Position numbers and translations under genes: made by a program
The notes under the pieces: model-generated
Database searches by the model: none
What the model was told of the DNA's origin: nothing
Seen by the model: only the letters and a program-made list of their open reading frames with translations
Source of the DNA: Anaerolineae bacterium
Lineage (GTDB): Bacteria > Chloroflexota > Anaerolineae > Caldilineales > Caldilineaceae
Assembly (NCBI GenBank): GCA_030432295.1
Contig: JAUIHI010000043.1
Location: forward strand, 1-51,350
DNA length: 51,350 bases
Direction of reading: 5' to 3'
Part shown: one piece after another, positions 23,425 through 31,126 of the stretch
How positions within the stretch are numbered: the stretch's first letter is position 1
How the letters are laid out: each line of letters starts with the position of its first letter

Positions 23425-24612
23425 ATGACCTATCAGATGATCCAAAACATTCCTGTCTGGGGCGAACCGGATCAGGGCGCAATCGATCAGATCGTCAACT
23501 GTGCCCGCTTTGGCGAGGCCGCGGCCCTGATGGCCGACCACCACCTGGGCTATGCAGTCCCCATCGGCGGTGTGATTGGCTATGGGGACAAAGTCAGTCC
23601 CTCCGGTGTTGGATTTGATATTGGGTGCGGAAATAAGGCCGTGCGTATCGACGCGCCCGCGCCGGAAGTGCGCCGGGATATTGGCCGGATTATGGACGAC
23701 ATCTGGGCTACCCTCTCCTTTGGCATCGGCCTGAAGAACCGGGAGGAGAACGACCACCCCCTCTTCGACGACGACCCGGCCTGGGATATTCCCATCGCCC
23801 GCAAACAGAAACGGATGGCCGCCGAGCAGTTGGGCACAATTGGCAGCGGCAACCACTACGTGGACATTTTCGAGGACGAGCAGCAGCGCATCTGGATCGG
23901 CGTCCACTTTGGCTCCCGGGGGCTGGGACACCGGCTGGCCAGCCACTTCATCAAAGCGGGCGGCGGCAAGGACGGGATGTACGTGGACCCGGTGCTGCTG
24001 GATGTGGACAGTCAACTGGGCCAGGAGTACATTGCCTGTATGAAGCTGGCCGGGCGCTATGCCTATGCGGGCCGGAATTGGGTGGCGGACCGGGTGGCGA
24101 AGCTGCTGGGCGCGCACATATTGGAAGAGGTCCACAACCATCACAACTTCGCTTGGGAAGAGGAACACAACGGCCAGAAATTGTGGGTGGTGCGCAAGGG
24201 CGCGACGCCCGCCTTCCCCGGCCAGAAGGGTTTTGTGGGGGGGTCGATGGGGGATATTTCGGTCATTCTGGAGGGGGTGGAGAGCGACGAAAGCGCAGTG
24301 GCTCTCTACTCGACTGTCCACGGCGCGGGGCGGGTGATGTCCCGCACCCGGGCCGCGGGCAAATTCCGCTTCCGGGGCGGGCGCAAAGTGCAGGTCTCAG
24401 AAGGGGAGATCAGCCGCAAAATGATGATGAATTGGGTGCGCAAGTCCGGCGTGGATCTGCGCGGCGCAGGCACGGACGAGTCTCCCCACGTCTACAAACG
24501 GCTGCCCGAAGTGCTCACCTATCACGACCAGACTATCCGCATCCTCCACACGCTGACGCCGTTGGGCGTGGCGATGGCGGGCGAAGACGAGAGCGATCCG
24601 TATAAGGATTAG
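23425..24612 (+). CDS. rtcB: RtcB family RNA ligase
   Basis: 395 residues. Signature motifs: SGVGFDIGCGNKAVRI (metal-binding Asp/Cys), GTIGSGNHYVDIFE, WIGVHFGSRGLGHRLA, EVHNHHNFAWEEEH, and the guanylylated histidine in YSTVHGAGRVMSR. RtcB joins 2',3'-cyclic phosphate or 3'-phosphate RNA ends to 5'-OH ends with GTP and manganese, in tRNA or rRNA repair. No archease gene is next to it. AAAGGAG before ATG 23425 is a good ribosome binding site. A RIO kinase lies 2 kb downstream. The stop TAG (24610-24612) begins the left repeat of the next cassette. Confidence 0.9.
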   Translation: MTYQMIQNIPVWGEPDQGAIDQIVNCARFGEAAALMADHHLGYAVPIGGVIGYGDKVSPSGVGFDIGCGNKAVRIDAPAPEVRRDIGRIMDDIWATLSFGIGLKNREENDHPLFDDDPAWDIPIARKQKRMAAEQLGTIGSGNHYVDIFEDEQQRIWIGVHFGSRGLGHRLASHFIKAGGGKDGMYVDPVLLDVDSQLGQEYIACMKLAGRYAYAGRNWVADRVAKLLGAHILEEVHNHHNFAWEEEHNGQKLWVVRKGATPAFPGQKGFVGGSMGDISVILEGVESDESAVALYSTVHGAGRVMSRTRAAGKFRFRGGRKVQVSEGEISRKMMMNWVRKSGVDLRGAGTDESPHVYKRLPEVLTYHDQTIRILHTLTPLGVAMAGEDESDPYKD

Positions 24613-24633
24613 TTGATTGGTTCAATTGGTTGA
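24610..24633 (+). repeat. Left inverted repeat of the four-helix-bundle cassette
   Basis: TAGTTGATTGGTTCAATTGG then TTGAT. Its complement is at 25226-25255, after the four-helix-bundle gene. The TAG is also the stop codon of rtcB. Confidence 0.75.
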
Positions 24634-24656
24634 TCGGGAGAGGAGAGAAGGCCGAT

Positions 24657-25202
24657 ATGGGGTACGCTGGTTTCGAGGAATTGGATGTGTATCGACTGGC
24701 GGAACGGATAGCCGATCGCTGCTATGAAGTTGTGTCCTCCTGGCGCTCTCTTGATCAGGAAACAGTCGGAAAGCAATTGATACGGGCGGCGGATAGCATC
24801 GGGGCCAACATCGCCGAAGGCCATGGCCGGTATTATTACGGAGATCAACTGCGCTTCCTCTATTATGCGCGGGGAAGTCTTGACGAGACAAGACATTGGA
24901 TGCGGCGAGTACGAAACCGGCAACTCTTGCCGCTAGAGTCAGCAGATAAAGCGCTCGGCGTACTCGAAGAATTAGCCAAGAAATTGAATGCTTACATTTC
25001 TTTCATCCGACGCCAGCGAAAGAACAGCAACAAACAGCCAGCGAATGCGGTTGCGGAACAATCACCTTTTTACGATACAACAGCCATTCCCCAGCACAAT
25101 TTTGGTGAAGACGGCGGCCTCCGGTCAGATGAGATCGACGAAGACGGTAGTTTTGTCTTGTCCGAATCATCACCAGATGTTCTCGACGAGCCATTATTCT
25201 AA
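24657..25202 (+). CDS. Four-helix bundle protein (23S rRNA intervening-sequence family)
   Basis: 181 residues. The N-terminal ~120 match the four-helix bundle family first seen in 23S rRNA intervening sequences: FEELDVYRLAERIADRCYEV, IRAADSIGANIAEGHGRYYY, LRFLYYARGSLDETRHW. A 55-residue acidic, low-complexity C-terminal tail follows (NSNKQP... to DEDGSFVLSESS), which is longer than usual. ATG 24657 is preceded by GAGAGGAGAGAAGG. The role of the family is unknown; it may bind RNA. The gene is enclosed by inverted GGTTGATTGGTT repeats, like a passenger. Confidence 0.85.
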   Translation: MGYAGFEELDVYRLAERIADRCYEVVSSWRSLDQETVGKQLIRAADSIGANIAEGHGRYYYGDQLRFLYYARGSLDETRHWMRRVRNRQLLPLESADKALGVLEELAKKLNAYISFIRRQRKNSNKQPANAVAEQSPFYDTTAIPQHNFGEDGGLRSDEIDEDGSFVLSESSPDVLDEPLF

Positions 25203-25225
25203 TCCACTCGATTCGCACCGACGGA

Positions 25226-25260
25226 ACAACCAATGAACCAATCAACCAGTAAACCAATCA
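25226..25260 (-). repeat. Right inverted repeat of the four-helix-bundle cassette
   Basis: On the plus strand AACAACCAATGAACCAATCA followed by ACCAGTAAACCAATC. The complement contains TTGATTGGTTCATTGGTTG, which matches the left repeat. The ATG of the next gene (25233) is inside this repeat. Confidence 0.75.
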
Positions 25261-26081
25261 ATCTTACCTCCGCACGAGATTTCGTCTACACCCACGGCGT
25301 CCTCTGGGAGCGACCGCTCTTCGGCCACCTCTTTGAGGGGCGGCCTGTGGAGCCAGTGCTGGCCGCGTTCAAAGCCTACAAGAACAGCGACAACGGCTTC
25401 GGCCACGGGCTGGAACACGACATCCGCTGCCCGGATTCCCATCCCTTGGCGTTGGAGTTTCTGCTGGGGGTCTTGCAGCGCACGGAAATCGACCCCGGCG
25501 ATCTGCTGGACGGCACAGCCCATTGGGTGGAAATGCAACGCCAGGAAGACGGTTCCCTGGCAAATCCGGCCGCGGTGCTGGACTACCCCCACGCGCCCTG
25601 GTGGAACGAAGGCGGCCAGCACATCCCCGACGCTATCACCGCTCGGCTGCTACGCTTTGGCAGTTGCAGTGACTCGCTGGCCGCATCGACCCGGCGCTGG
25701 GTGGAGAAGAATCTGACGCTGAGTGACATCCGGGCCACCGACTGGCTCTTTACGAACTATCACGCCCACGACTACTTTTTCCAGGTGGACGATTTTCCCG
25801 GCGTGGAGGAATTGCGGGAGGCGACGATTGCCAACATTTTGCGCTGCGCCGAAGCCGCGCCTGACGGCCAGCACATCAGCTTCTTCGATCTCGCGCCCAC
25901 GCCCCATTCGCCAGTCGCCCTGGCCGCGGACCCAGCACTGATCGAGCGCTGCCTGGCAACCGTCGCCAACGGCCAGCAGGAGGACGGCGGCTGGCGGGAC
26001 GAGCACGGCCTCTCCCAGTGGTGGCCGTGGACGACGATTTGCAGCCTGTTGACGTTGCGGGCATACGGGCGGCTGGACTGA
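25233..26081 (+). CDS. Prenyltransferase/terpenoid-cyclase-like alpha/alpha-toroid protein
   Basis: 282 residues. It has helical-toroid repeat features: DNGFGHGLEHDIRCP, EMQRQEDGSLANP, and NGQQEDGGWRDEHGLSQWWPW, the last resembling the QW motif of squalene-cyclase-like folds. No catalytic DXDD is apparent, so an enzymatic role is not supported. The first ten residues (MNQSTSKPIN) are encoded by the repeat at 25226-25260 and no ribosome binding site is visible. The family probably begins near LTSARDFVYTHG, so the present start codon may have been captured from the repeat. The function is unknown. Confidence 0.65.
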   Translation: MNQSTSKPINLTSARDFVYTHGVLWERPLFGHLFEGRPVEPVLAAFKAYKNSDNGFGHGLEHDIRCPDSHPLALEFLLGVLQRTEIDPGDLLDGTAHWVEMQRQEDGSLANPAAVLDYPHAPWWNEGGQHIPDAITARLLRFGSCSDSLAASTRRWVEKNLTLSDIRATDWLFTNYHAHDYFFQVDDFPGVEELREATIANILRCAEAAPDGQHISFFDLAPTPHSPVALAADPALIERCLATVANGQQEDGGWRDEHGLSQWWPWTTICSLLTLRAYGRLD

Positions 26082-26207
26082 GAAGACAGAAGTCCCCAGC
26101 ACTTTCTTCACCAGCGAATCTGTAGATGCCCATCCCCGCGTCGAAGTTCGTGAAGTGCCGGGGACTTTGGCCGGGTCTGTAGACAGAATTTTCGCCGATT
26201 TTGCCTC

Positions 26208-26236
26208 TTTACAAGTCGCGGTACCTGTGCTACACT
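26208..26236 (+). promoter_or_regulatory. Promoter of a 27-codon mini-gene
   Basis: TTTACA (26208-26213), 17-base spacer, TACACT (26231-26236) with an upstream TG. A short dyad GACAT-TACTA-ATGTC follows at 26259-26273 and could be an operator in the leader. Confidence 0.55.
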
Positions 26237-26301
26237 CTCTTCAGTTCGTTTTTCATTTGACATTACTAATGTCCCATTTCCTTCGGAAAGGAGGCGTTTC
26301 T

Positions 26302-26385
26302 ATGGCAGTCCAAGTGCAATTGTTTGCTCAAGTGCGGCAGCTTGCTGCCAGCGAAATACGCCTATTGTCCGAACAGCGGGTTTGA
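26302..26385 (+). CDS. Very small ORF (27 residues) with its own promoter and terminator
   Basis: ATG 26302 is preceded by a near-ideal ribosome binding site, GGAAAGGAGG (26285-26294). The product, MAVQVQLFAQVRQLAASEIR plus LLSEQRV, would form one amphipathic helix. The stop codon lies in a hairpin CAGCGG-GTTTGAT-CCGCTG (26374-26392), and a second hairpin followed by T5 closes the unit at 26443. It could be a genuine small protein, or a leader peptide whose translation affects the downstream hairpins. No family is recognised. The rest of the 600-base gap before the RIO-kinase gene holds only repeats. Confidence 0.5.
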   Translation: MAVQVQLFAQVRQLAASEIRLLSEQRV

Positions 26386-26410
26386 TCCGCTGATTTTGCC
26401 CCGTTTGTCC

Positions 26411-26443
26411 GGCCGCAGGCGTCTTCCGCTCTGTGGCCTTTTT
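26411..26443 (+). terminator. Intrinsic terminator of the mini-gene unit
   Basis: GGCCGCAG (26411-26418) pairs with CTGTGGCC (26431-26438) apart from one mismatch, followed by TTTTT. Confidence 0.6.
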
Positions 26444-26502
26444 GATTGGCCCCAGCCCGTCCACACGCAACACCCATCACCGAGTCCAGTGAAAGCCTTT
26501 TG

Positions 26503-26652
26503 AACCACAAAGTACACAAAGGTTCGCAAGAAACCACTCGCGTTCACCGAAATTTCAGCACGTAAGCGCGGAGTATGCGGAGAAAGAGCGGAACAATTCA
26601 GGAGAGAGAGCCGTCTTTATCCCCGTTCATCAGTGTGCATCAGTGGCTCAAA
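26503..26652. repeat. Repeat tract before the RIO kinase gene
   Basis: AACCACAAAGTACACAAAGG (26503) and, at 26618-26652, CCGTTCATCAGTGTGCATCA then GTGGCTC, the complement of the GAGCCACTGAT family. No coding evidence. Confidence 0.6.
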
Positions 26653-26698
26653 AGATTGTCGCAGGACCCAACAAATCGAACCAAAAGAGGACCAAACG

Positions 26699-27772
26699 TT
26701 GAGTACTTACAACGGATATGACAGTGGCCAGTGGGATGAGAACGAAGCACTTCTGGCCTATTACAGCGAGAAATTCAGTCTGCCCCGCCAGCGCATCCGC
26801 ACCAAACCGCCCAAACCGTCGAATGAGCAGGCGAAGTTTGAGCGGGAAAAGGAGCTGGTGGACACTGTAACTGCGGACCGGGGCATCGCCCTCGGCCTGG
26901 AGATCACCTATACGCCTGCCCGCTTTGAAGCCGAATGGCTGCACGACTCTTTGCGCAACTTCTTCCATCTGGACCTGATCACCGATGTGATGGCCCAGGT
27001 GAAAGGGGGCAAAGAGGCCAGCGTCTATCGCTGCCTGCCCCACCCGACAGTCGATGCAGAGTGGCTGGCAGCCAAAGTCTACCGGCCCCGCCAGTTTCGC
27101 AATCTGCGCAACGACGCGATGTATCGGGAGGGACGCCAGATTCTGACCGACGAGGACGGCAAACCTGCCGATCCCAAAGACGACCGCATCATCCGGGCCA
27201 TCGGCAAGAAGTCGGCCTTTGGCGTGCAGGTGCAGCACACCTCCTGGCTGATGTACGAGTATACAACCCTGCAAAAACTGCACGCGGCAGGCGCGGCTGT
27301 GCCCCAGCCCGTGGCAGTGGACCAGAACGCGATTCTGATGGGCTATGTGGGGGATGGCAGCCGAGCTGCGCCGACGCTCCACGAGGCGGTACTGGACCCG
27401 GCAGAGGCCGAACCGCTCTTCCAGGAGACTCTGCGCAACATCGAAGTGATGCTGAACCAGGGCTTCGTCCACGGCGACCTGTCGGCCTACAACATTCTCT
27501 ACTGGGAGGGGAAGATCACACTGATCGACTTTCCCCAGGTGACGGACGCCCAGGCCAACCGCAACGCCCGCAAAATTCTGCACAGGGATGTGCGGCGGGT
27601 CTGCGAATACTTCGCGGCGTATGGCGTCGAGTGCAACGCAAACGCCATCACCGAAAAACTGTGGGCACGCTACGCAGCGCCGGACCCGATGGACTATCTG
27701 GCCGATATGTCGAAGGTGGAAGCAGCCCGGGACGAAGCCGAACGGTTGAAGGAAGAACGGGCCGAGAGGTGA
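26699..27772 (+). CDS. RIO1-family serine/threonine protein kinase
   Basis: 357 residues. ATP-binding region VKGGKEASVYRCLP, RIO metal/catalytic motifs FVHGDLSAYNILYW (catalytic Asp and Asn) and LIDFPQ (metal-binding Asp). In archaea and eukaryotes RIO kinases act late in small ribosomal subunit maturation; bacterial members are less studied. The TTG at 26699 was chosen because AAAGAGG lies 8 bases upstream. The N-terminal ~80 residues are charged, with a basic KPPKPSNEQAKFEREKE segment. It is near rtcB in this window, though not in an operon with it. Confidence 0.85.
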   Translation: MSTYNGYDSGQWDENEALLAYYSEKFSLPRQRIRTKPPKPSNEQAKFEREKELVDTVTADRGIALGLEITYTPARFEAEWLHDSLRNFFHLDLITDVMAQVKGGKEASVYRCLPHPTVDAEWLAAKVYRPRQFRNLRNDAMYREGRQILTDEDGKPADPKDDRIIRAIGKKSAFGVQVQHTSWLMYEYTTLQKLHAAGAAVPQPVAVDQNAILMGYVGDGSRAAPTLHEAVLDPAEAEPLFQETLRNIEVMLNQGFVHGDLSAYNILYWEGKITLIDFPQVTDAQANRNARKILHRDVRRVCEYFAAYGVECNANAITEKLWARYAAPDPMDYLADMSKVEAARDEAERLKEERAER

Positions 27773-27778
27773 GGAATC

Positions 27779-27852
27779 TGTGCTGCGTGCTGCGTACTCC
27801 GTCAGTGGTTGCAAAATCGTCACGACCGACGGAGTACGCAGCACGCAGCACA
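27779..27852. terminator. Perfect 25-bp-stem hairpin between convergent genes
   Basis: TGTGCTGCGTGCTGCGTACT then CCGTC (27779-27803) pairs without mismatch with the arm 27828-27852. It lies between the convergent RIO kinase and DinB genes, so a bidirectional terminator or mRNA 3'-end role is plausible. It shares the CTGCGTACT word with 23289-23408. Confidence 0.65.
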
Positions 27853-27890
27853 GCTATCACGAACGCAGACGCACAAAAGACCCGCTTCTC

Positions 27891-28394
27891 TTACGTCAAC
27901 GCCCACAACTGCCGGGTCAACTGGGCGTGGCCGTTGTGCTGGCTCATATGCTCGACCGCGTGTTGGACGTCGTAGCGCACAGTCAGAGGGCGCTGGCTGA
28001 CCGGATGGGCAGCGCTCACCTCCAAGTCAGCCGCAGAAAGCGAGTTCAGGAAATTCTGCACCCACGCCTGTGCCCGTTTGGAACGTTCGAGCAGGTAGGC
28101 CGGGTCCAGATTGGCCGGGCCAAACTCCTCATCCCCCTCGTCCCCGTTGACTTCCTCATAGGCAATCCGCCCCAACTGCCACTCGGCCCGGCGCAGCAGA
28201 TAGACTGTGGACGAGATGCCGTGCGCGATCAGCCAGCCCAGAGAACCGGACGGCCCCTTCCACGGGCTTTCCTCGAAGGGTTTCCAGGTCAACGCGGCCG
28301 CGGGCAGATCGGCCAGCAGTTCCTCAACTTCTCCAAATTTGTTGTCAAAGAGACGGCGATAGGTGCCGATTTCCGATGGATCGATGGATGGCAT
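27891..28394 (-). CDS. DinB/YfiT-like metal-binding protein
   Basis: 167 residues, four-helix DinB fold. Metal-binding histidines are expected in WLIAHGISSTVYLL (first) and HAVEHMSQHNGHAQL (second and third). DinB-like proteins act as thiol-dependent transferases or are of unknown function. The start at 28394 was selected because an AGGAG site precedes it (CAGGAGCCACC on the minus strand) and upstream frame codes for repeat. A minus-strand TATAAT lies at 28454-28459. Confidence 0.8.
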   Translation of the reverse strand: MPSIDPSEIGTYRRLFDNKFGEVEELLADLPAAALTWKPFEESPWKGPSGSLGWLIAHGISSTVYLLRRAEWQLGRIAYEEVNGDEGDEEFGPANLDPAYLLERSKRAQAWVQNFLNSLSAADLEVSAAHPVSQRPLTVRYDVQHAVEHMSQHNGHAQLTRQLWALT

Positions 28395-28415
28395 AGGTGG
28401 CTCCTGTGGGTTGCG

Positions 28416-28436
28416 GATAGTGGGTATTGGGTATTT
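28416..28436. repeat. Single arm of the GGGTATTGGGTATT repeat family
   Basis: GGATAGTGGGTATTGGGTAT (28416 on) shares words with the hairpin at 39230-39307 but has no complementary arm here. Confidence 0.45.
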
Positions 28437-28560
28437 CGCCAGCAAGGCCACTCCATTATAGGCCGATCTCGCCACCCTTGCCTAACAGAAATTGGGGCGA
28501 CCGGTGTACAATTGAGGCACTATTGTCATCTATCCATTGCATCGAACACTGCCCAACCCT

Positions 28561-31062
28561 ATGACTCTCGCCACAATTCTTGTCGTTCTCGTTGTCCTTT
28601 TCATCGCTGTCGCCTTTTTCGGCGGCATTTTCCTCTACGTCTACTGGTGGCTGATCCAGCGCGCCCTGCCCGATCTGAACGGCAAATTGCCCCTGGACGG
28701 GCTGACCGCGCCCGTGGAAGTCCTGCGGGACGAGCGGGGCGTGCCCCACATCTACGCGCAGAACCGGGCCGACCTCTTCCGTGCCCAGGGCTTTGTCCAC
28801 GCCCAGGACAGGCTGTGGCAGATGGAACAGAACCGACGCATCGCCAGTGGCCGCCTCTCCGAACTGTTCGGAACGGCCGCGTTGGATGTGGACCGCTTCA
28901 GCCGCATCGTCGGCTTCCGCCGGGCCGCGGAGGCAGAACTGGCGGCGCTGGAACCGGAGATGGTGGCGGTGCTGGAGCAATACGTGGGCGGCATCAACGC
29001 CTATATCCGCAGCAGACCCGGTCGCCTGGCCCCAGAGTTCAACCTCCTGCGCCGCCAGCCCGAGCCGTGGACACCCCTGGACGTCATCGCCCTTTCCAAA
29101 GTGACGGGCTGGAGTCTGAGCGTCAATTGGGAGAGCGAACTGGTGCGCCTGCAACTGGCAAACCAGCTCGACCCGCTGCTGGCCGCGGAATTGGAACCGG
29201 ACTATCCACCCAAGAACCCGGCCATTACGGAGGCGCTGGGCGAGAAGAGTATGCGTCTGGTCAGCACAGCCGGGCTGCTATTGAGCCAATACGAACAGTT
29301 GCAGGAATGGCTGGGGCCGTCGGGATCGAATCAGGGCAGCAACAATTGGGTGGTCGGTCCCAAAGCCAGCAGCAGCGGGCGGGCTATCCTCTGCAACGAC
29401 CCTCACCTGGCCCTGACAATGCCCGGCGTCTGGTACGAGAATCATCTGCACTGCGCTGAAAATGGAGACGGCGGACCGCAGATGGCAGACGGCAATTCCC
29501 CCCAGGCAGATCGCAACTTTCACGTCAGCGGCGTGACCTTTGCTGGCGCGCCAGGAGTGGTCATCGGCCACAACGAGCGCATCGCCTGGGGCGTGACCAA
29601 CGCCTTCCCCGATGTCCAAGACCTCTACATCGAGCGGCCTCACCCGGAGAAGGCCAACCACTTTGCCTATGGCGACGGCTGGGAAAAAGCTCAAGTCATC
29701 GAAGAAGCCATTTCCGTGCGCCGCCAGAACCGACCCCACATCGAACGGGTGTTCATCACCCGCCACGGCCCGCTGATCAACCGGCTGGTAGCAGCAGAAG
29801 GCGCAACTACGCCCCTGGCCCTGCGCTGGCAGGGACACGAGCCGGGCCGACTGCTCCACGCGATTTTGGGTATGAATACCGCGCAGAACTGGGAAGAGTT
29901 CGACGCAGCCCTGGCCGATTGGAGCGTGCCCGCCCAGAATTTTGTCTATGCGGATGTGGACGGCAACATCGGCTATCGGCTGGCCGGGGATATTCCCATC
30001 CGCCGGGCTGGGCTGGGGCTGGTCCCCGCGCCGGGGTGGACCGACGAATACGAATGGGATGGGCTGATTCCCCACGCCGAACTGCCGACGGTCTACAATC
30101 CCCCGTCCGGCCTGATTGTGACCGCAAACAACAAACTGACCGGCGACGACTATCCCCATTTCCTGGGCGTGGAGTACTTCCCCGGCTGGCGTGCCCGGCG
30201 CATCGAAGAGATGCTGCGGGAAAAACGGCGGCTGGGATTGAAGGATATGGAGCAGATCCAGCAGGACACCACCAGCCTCTATGCCGCGGAGCTGGCTCCT
30301 ATTCTGGCTGCCCACCAGGGCGACGACCCATTTGTGAATATTGGCGTCAATCTGCTGCGCAATTGGGGGTACAAAATGGAGCGGGAGAGCGGGGCTGCCC
30401 TTGTCTTCCACTATACGCTGCTGCATCTGTTGGATATGACCTTTGGCGACAAACTCGGTCCTGCCAAAAAGGGTTTTCTGGGGGGAACGCTCAGCCCACT
30501 CTTCATCATTAGCGGCTTTATGCACCGGGCCGAGACCCGGCTGTTGGAAATTCTGCGGGAGAACGAGGAATCGCCCTGGTACACCGACGCCAAAACGGGT
30601 CGCCCGCGCAGCCGGGACGAACTGATCGGCGAGGCCCTGCTGCAATCCGTGCGGCGCATCCGCAAGGAGGTGAACCCCACCCCCCGCAACTGGGCCTGGG
30701 GACGGATGCACCAGATTCGTTATGGTCATCCGATGGGCAGCGTGCGCATTCTGAAAGGCTTCTTCAACCGGGGGCCGTTTCCGTTGGGGGGCGACGGAAC
30801 CACACCCAACCAGACCAGCTATGCGCCGGAACTGCCGCCAGGTCTGGCCCAGATTGTGGCCAGCTACCGGCAAATCTACGATGTGGGCGATTGGGACACG
30901 GCCCGTACTATCACCACCAGCGGGCAGAGCGGCCATCCGCTCAGCGATAACTACGCGGATCAGATTCCTATGTGGCTGGAAGGAGATTATCACCCGATGC
31001 CGTGGACACGGGAGGCAGTGGAGGCGATTGCGGTGCATCGGTTGCGGTTGGGGCCGGGGTAG
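28561..31062 (+). CDS. Penicillin acylase family protein (Ntn hydrolase)
   Basis: 833 residues. One N-terminal transmembrane segment (about 5-30) then the alpha chain (VLRDERGVPHIYAQN, FVHAQDRLWQME). The autocatalytic cleavage site is NQGSNNWVVG; Ser260 (codon 29338-29340) would become the N-terminal nucleophile of the beta chain. NDPHLALTMPGVWYE and GAPGVVIGHNERIAWGVTN follow. The family hydrolyses amides such as acyl-homoserine lactones or beta-lactams; substrate unknown. Residues about 302-315 (ENGDGGPQMADGNSP) are unlike the family and derive from a GCAGACGGC-type repeat. ATG 28561 was chosen over TTG 28537. Confidence 0.9.
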   Translation: MTLATILVVLVVLFIAVAFFGGIFLYVYWWLIQRALPDLNGKLPLDGLTAPVEVLRDERGVPHIYAQNRADLFRAQGFVHAQDRLWQMEQNRRIASGRLSELFGTAALDVDRFSRIVGFRRAAEAELAALEPEMVAVLEQYVGGINAYIRSRPGRLAPEFNLLRRQPEPWTPLDVIALSKVTGWSLSVNWESELVRLQLANQLDPLLAAELEPDYPPKNPAITEALGEKSMRLVSTAGLLLSQYEQLQEWLGPSGSNQGSNNWVVGPKASSSGRAILCNDPHLALTMPGVWYENHLHCAENGDGGPQMADGNSPQADRNFHVSGVTFAGAPGVVIGHNERIAWGVTNAFPDVQDLYIERPHPEKANHFAYGDGWEKAQVIEEAISVRRQNRPHIERVFITRHGPLINRLVAAEGATTPLALRWQGHEPGRLLHAILGMNTAQNWEEFDAALADWSVPAQNFVYADVDGNIGYRLAGDIPIRRAGLGLVPAPGWTDEYEWDGLIPHAELPTVYNPPSGLIVTANNKLTGDDYPHFLGVEYFPGWRARRIEEMLREKRRLGLKDMEQIQQDTTSLYAAELAPILAAHQGDDPFVNIGVNLLRNWGYKMERESGAALVFHYTLLHLLDMTFGDKLGPAKKGFLGGTLSPLFIISGFMHRAETRLLEILRENEESPWYTDAKTGRPRSRDELIGEALLQSVRRIRKEVNPTPRNWAWGRMHQIRYGHPMGSVRILKGFFNRGPFPLGGDGTTPNQTSYAPELPPGLAQIVASYRQIYDVGDWDTARTITTSGQSGHPLSDNYADQIPMWLEGDYHPMPWTREAVEAIAVHRLRLGPG
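29465..29500 (+). repeat. In-frame GCAGACGGC-family repeat inside the acylase gene
   Basis: GAGACGGCGGACCGCAGATG followed by GCAGACGGCAATTCC. It matches the intergenic family at 12481-12562 and 35926-36003 and adds about 12 to 15 residues at a surface position between WYENHLHCA and NFHVSGV. Confidence 0.65.
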
Positions 31063-31126
31063 GTTGGGTTCTCCCGGCGCTCGTTGGCTCGCAGACGATC
31101 ATCTCCTGCCGGGAGAACCCAACCTA
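31060..31126. terminator. 19-bp perfect hairpin holding the stop codons of both convergent genes
   Basis: TAGGTTGGGTTCTCCCGGC (31060-31078) and GCCGGGAGAACCCAACCTA (31108-31126) are perfectly complementary. The left TAG is the stop of the acylase gene. The right CTA, read on the minus strand, is the TAG of the radical-SAM gene. The element therefore spans exactly from one stop codon to the other and is a good candidate bidirectional terminator. Confidence 0.85.

Noticed and set aside
27780..29459. 559-residue plus-strand frame covering a hairpin, the DinB region and the acylase start
   Set aside because: It begins in a palindromic repeat and crosses two well-supported genes in other frames.
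29278..31038. 586-residue minus-strand frame opposite the acylase gene
   Set aside because: It is antisense to intact penicillin acylase motifs and shows no domain.
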